Part shown: positions 60,918-64,000 of the stretch, piece after piece
How positions within the stretch are numbered: position 1 is the first letter of the stretch
How the letters are laid out: the number at the start of each line of letters is the position of its first letter
NCBI RefSeq assembly: GCF_000203795.2
Contig: NW_006281105.1
Location: forward strand, 62,001 to 126,000
Direction of reading: 5' to 3'
Length of the DNA stretch: 64,000 nt
DNA from: Batrachochytrium dendrobatidis JAM81
Taxonomy: Eukaryota; Chytridiomycota; Chytridiomycetes; Rhizophydiales
Position numbers and translations under genes: made by a program
Notes under the pieces: model-generated
Databases searched by the model: none
What the model was told of the DNA's origin: nothing
Seen by the model: the letters and a program-made list of their open reading frames with translations, nothing else

Positions 60918-63900
60918 ATGAAGTTTGATGAATGGGCTGTACGTAAATGGCTTGAAACGCATCCTGACCAGGCCAAATCTATTCTTACATCCTATACAAA
61001 CAAGACTGCTCAAGATGCAAATACTTTGCCATCGACTCCCTATCTACCACCCGAGATGTCACTTGATTCCTCGATACTTCAAACACACGAGCTTATATTT
61101 GATATAGCCAAGATTGTATACTCGTCACTGGACTTGGAGACTGTGATTGAAAGCGTATTGGGGATAATTGGAAATATAATTAATGCAGAGCGATGCTCAC
61201 TGTTTTTACTGGATAAAAAAACCAACGAGTTGTATACTGTCGCGTTTGATGTGGGTAGCCGAGAGCATAACAACGAGGAGGATGGTATTCGAACAAGTTG
61301 TCCAGGCAACACGATGGGCACACATGCCACCAGCAGTAGTCCCAATGTAACTGAGCCAGACATATTGGCTCGTGGTATGCAAACATCTAATCTCAGTACA
61401 GGATCTGTACCTCACGCTATTCCAGCTACAAACAGTGACTCTAATCTTTGTCAAAATCATGCTCATCAGTATCGCAATAGTATCTTGACAAATGGCCCTC
61501 ATTGGCCATTGACCCGACATTGTGTTGTAATGCAAACCTATAATTCCGCTTTGATCGTGGAGGATGTTGAATCAGCAAAGCGTACTAGGTGTTTTGCTGA
61601 AGAAGCATCTCGACATCATAAACCTAATCCTGGTATTCGTATTCCAGCTGGTATAGGCGTAGCAGGATACGTTGCTCAAACTCGTCAGGGACTTAATATC
61701 AGCGATGCATACGCCGATCCCAGATTCAATCCAGCAGTCGATAAGCAAACTGGATTTAAAACCGAATCAATTTTATGTTTGCCTATATTTGGACCAGTGG
61801 GTGAGGATGGGCAACCCGAACTGGTTGGTGTTGCCAGTCTTGTCAACAAGATTGGATCTACGCATTCCGTGGTAGGTAATGGTGATCACAGCAGCAAGAT
61901 TCACATAAACTCACCCTCGTCTTTACTAGCAGATCAAACATTTCAAAAATCTGCCATATCTTCAACAATCATGACATCAACTGGAACAGATTCTCGATCG
62001 TGTAATCCTTCATCTCCTCATGAAAACCACCAGTCCTATAATTCAAATACTTTATCATCATTACCGAGAAACCCATCTACATCATCTTTGGATAATCGAC
62101 AGCACGAGGTATTCACAGATAATGATACACAGTTGTTTAAAAATTTATTGGTTTTGGTCGGTATTGCCATTAAAAATGCCAAACAATATCAAATTTCAAA
62201 GGATGCTCAAATCGAAGCAGACAAAATGGCCAAGCGCAACAATGTGCTTTACGAAAAAGCACAATTGGAAACTGAAAAAGGAAAAATGCTGCTACAACTT
62301 GCCAGTACTTTATATGTCGAAGATGATACCAAAATGCTGATTCAAAAAATAATTTGTATGGCAAAACAGCTCATGAGTGCTGACAAGGCATCTTTTTTTA
62401 TTGTCGATCAGGACAAACGAACGGTAAATTTTGATTGCAAATGATTTGAACGTTGACTGTTTTTAAAGAGTGAAGCAGTGAATGTGTATTGGTTTGTATA
62501 AATATTGATGTGTGACTTGCTAATCTCGTTTGAAACAACTATAGATGCATTCCTCGGTATTTGACAATGACATTGAAAGAAATATTGTTGTGCCAATGGA
62601 CAAGGGAATAGCAGGCTATGTTGCCACAACAGGAAAACTGATTAATCTTAAAGATGCCTACGCGGATAGTCGATTTAGTCCAGACATTGACATCAAAACC
62701 AATTATCATACTCACAGTATATTGAGTGTTCCTGTCATGGGTCCGAATGGAAATATCGTTGGAGTGGCTAACCTCGTCAACAAGTTAAGTCCAGGATCAA
62801 CCGAGGTCACTGTATTCACCGAAGTGGATGAAACCATGTTTAGCTCGTTTGCCGTATTTTGTGGATTGGCATTACATAAAACAATGCTTTTAGAAGAGAT
62901 AGAAACTCAAAGACTACGACTAGCAGTTACGATGGAGATCATGTCTTTTCATTCGACTATCCGAGAAGAAGAATCGCAAGTTGTACGCGAGGTGATTTCC
63001 ACCAAATTTGTTCCTGTTGATGACTTGCGAATGTGCACGTTTGATCCACACACATTTCCACATGCAGATGAATCCCTTGTGGCAATTGTGTATCAAATGT
63101 TTATTGATTTGTCTTATGGCACAACATACAAGCTTCCTGATGAAAAAATGATCAACTATATTTTGACTGTACGTAAAAACTATCGACCTGTAGCGTACCA
63201 CAATTTCACACATGCAGTGAGCGTCACCCACGCGTTTTACTCATTTGTAGTCAATGGTGTACTAGATGGGGTTTTGGACCATATAGAGCAATATGCCATG
63301 TTTGTAGCTTGCTTAAACCATGATATAGATCATCGTGGTACAAACAATATGTTTCAAAAACAAGCACATACCGAACTGGCCAACTTTTATTCGACTTCTA
63401 CAATGGAACGACATCATTTCAATCATGCAATGACCATTCTAAGTCAAGGAAGTGGAGTTAATATTCTCCAGCATCTGAATTCAGTCGAATATCAAAAGGC
63501 ATTAAAAGTGATTGAGCATTCGATCCTAGCTACTGATTTGGGAGTGTTTTTTTCCAATCGTGGTAAAGTGAATGCAATTATTGCAACCAAGGAGTTTGAT
63601 AAAGATATTATTGAGCACCGAGAATTAGTAAGTGCACATTTTTGTTTTAATCGGGTAGATTCTAAGATTAATCATGGCAAACCATATAAACTATTTTAGT
63701 TGCGAAGTATTATTATGACATGCTGTGACTTGAGCTCAATGTATAAGCCATGGAAATCATCTAGAGAAACCGCGAATTCAGTGTAAGTAGATTCAATTTG
63801 AACAACAGTTTGGCATGAACGAGTCGAGTAGAATTTAATATCTGTATTGTTGATGTTTTAATAGATACGAAGAGTTTTTTCAACAAGGCGACGAAGAAAG

Positions 63901-64000
63901 GCGATTGGGATTGCGTCTATCAGGAGAATTAATGGATCGTAGCAAAATGAGTGAAATCCCACGGATGCAACTTGACTTTTACAACTTTGTAGTGTGTCCA
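60918..64000 (+). CDS. Tandem-GAF cyclic nucleotide phosphodiesterase (PDE5/6/11 class), partial
   Basis: Exons 60918-62423, 62545-63627, 63700-63782 and 63865 onward; the 3' end lies outside the window. The start [18 protein letters not shown] resembles the N-terminal helix of animal PDE5/PDE11. GAF-A (about residues 55-425) ends with LVNK and FTDNDTQLF; it carries a long Ser/His-rich insert and a second insert before its last helix. GAF-B (about 475-640) is compact and keeps the full NK-F-x3-DE motif (LVNKL then VFTEVDE). The catalytic domain shows [20 protein letters not shown] and the metal-binding [13 protein letters not shown], then [18 protein letters not shown]. It should hydrolyse cGMP and/or cAMP with allosteric GAF control. 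Tandem-GAF PDEs are typical of animals and rare in fungi outside zoosporic lineages. Confidence 0.92.

Overview
This is eukaryotic, fungal DNA. The genes are split by many short GT-AG introns (about 50-120 bases) and the sequence is AT-rich. The gene set includes fungal transcription regulators (a Tup1-type WD40 corepressor, an Sfp1-type split zinc-finger protein, a TAF12), and beside them families more typical of animals and zoosporic fungi (a tandem-GAF cyclic nucleotide phosphodiesterase, a paraoxonase-like enzyme, a gephyrin-order molybdenum cofactor protein). This mix suggests a chytrid-like early-diverging fungus, perhaps close to Batrachochytrium. That placement is an inference from gene content, not a measurement.

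Layout. 1-1470 (-): paraoxonase-like arylesterase, cut by the left edge. 1968-4375 (-): patatin/DUF3336 lipase. 5026-6759 (+): CBM21 glycogen-targeting phosphatase subunit. 7045-9506 (+): MogA-MoeA molybdenum cofactor protein. 9548-11436 (-): SPIN90/Ldb17-like Arp2/3 activator. 11870-11941 (-): tRNA-Gly(UCC). 12716-13849 (-): YIPF-type Golgi protein. 15194-17257 (+): ATIC. 17641-24450: AT-rich block with two direct 2.1-kb copies of one region, each carrying a secreted-protein gene on the minus strand. 25857-30014 (+): Tup1. 31569-33930 (+): leucine-rich-repeat gene. 34569-35863 (+): thiamine pyrophosphokinase. 36281-37811 (+): proteasome beta-7/PSMB4. 38128-38664 (-): centromeric histone H3 (CENP-A). 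39501-41063 (-): Trm13 tRNA methyltransferase. 41842-45738 (-): Sfp1-like factor. 47997-51843 (-): TAF12. 52351-52956 (+): cytochrome b5 protein. 53159-55455 (+): ABCE1/Rli1. 55791-60231 (+): kinesin-like protein with degenerate nucleotide-binding motifs. 60918-64000 (+): GAF-GAF phosphodiesterase, cut by the right edge.

The genes do not form a pathway; most are housekeeping (purine, thiamine and molybdenum cofactors, translation, proteasome, transcription, chromatin). The most notable structure is a dispersed repeat of about 350-570 bases with inverted ends beginning TTACAGYCGTATTCA, seen between many genes. One nearly complete copy, with both ends, occupies an intron of the SPIN90-like gene, and its terminal repeat appears to be translated. 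A second point of interest is the recent duplication, whose second gene copy lacks its start codon and signal peptide yet keeps an open, conserved reading frame.

Exon boundaries were placed by eye from splice consensus, frame continuity and family similarity. For gephyrin, ATIC, TUP1, TPK, PSMB4, TAF12 and ABCE1 the exon lengths add up to whole codons. The models for SPIN90, the LRR gene, Trm13, YIPF and the kinesin-like gene are approximate.
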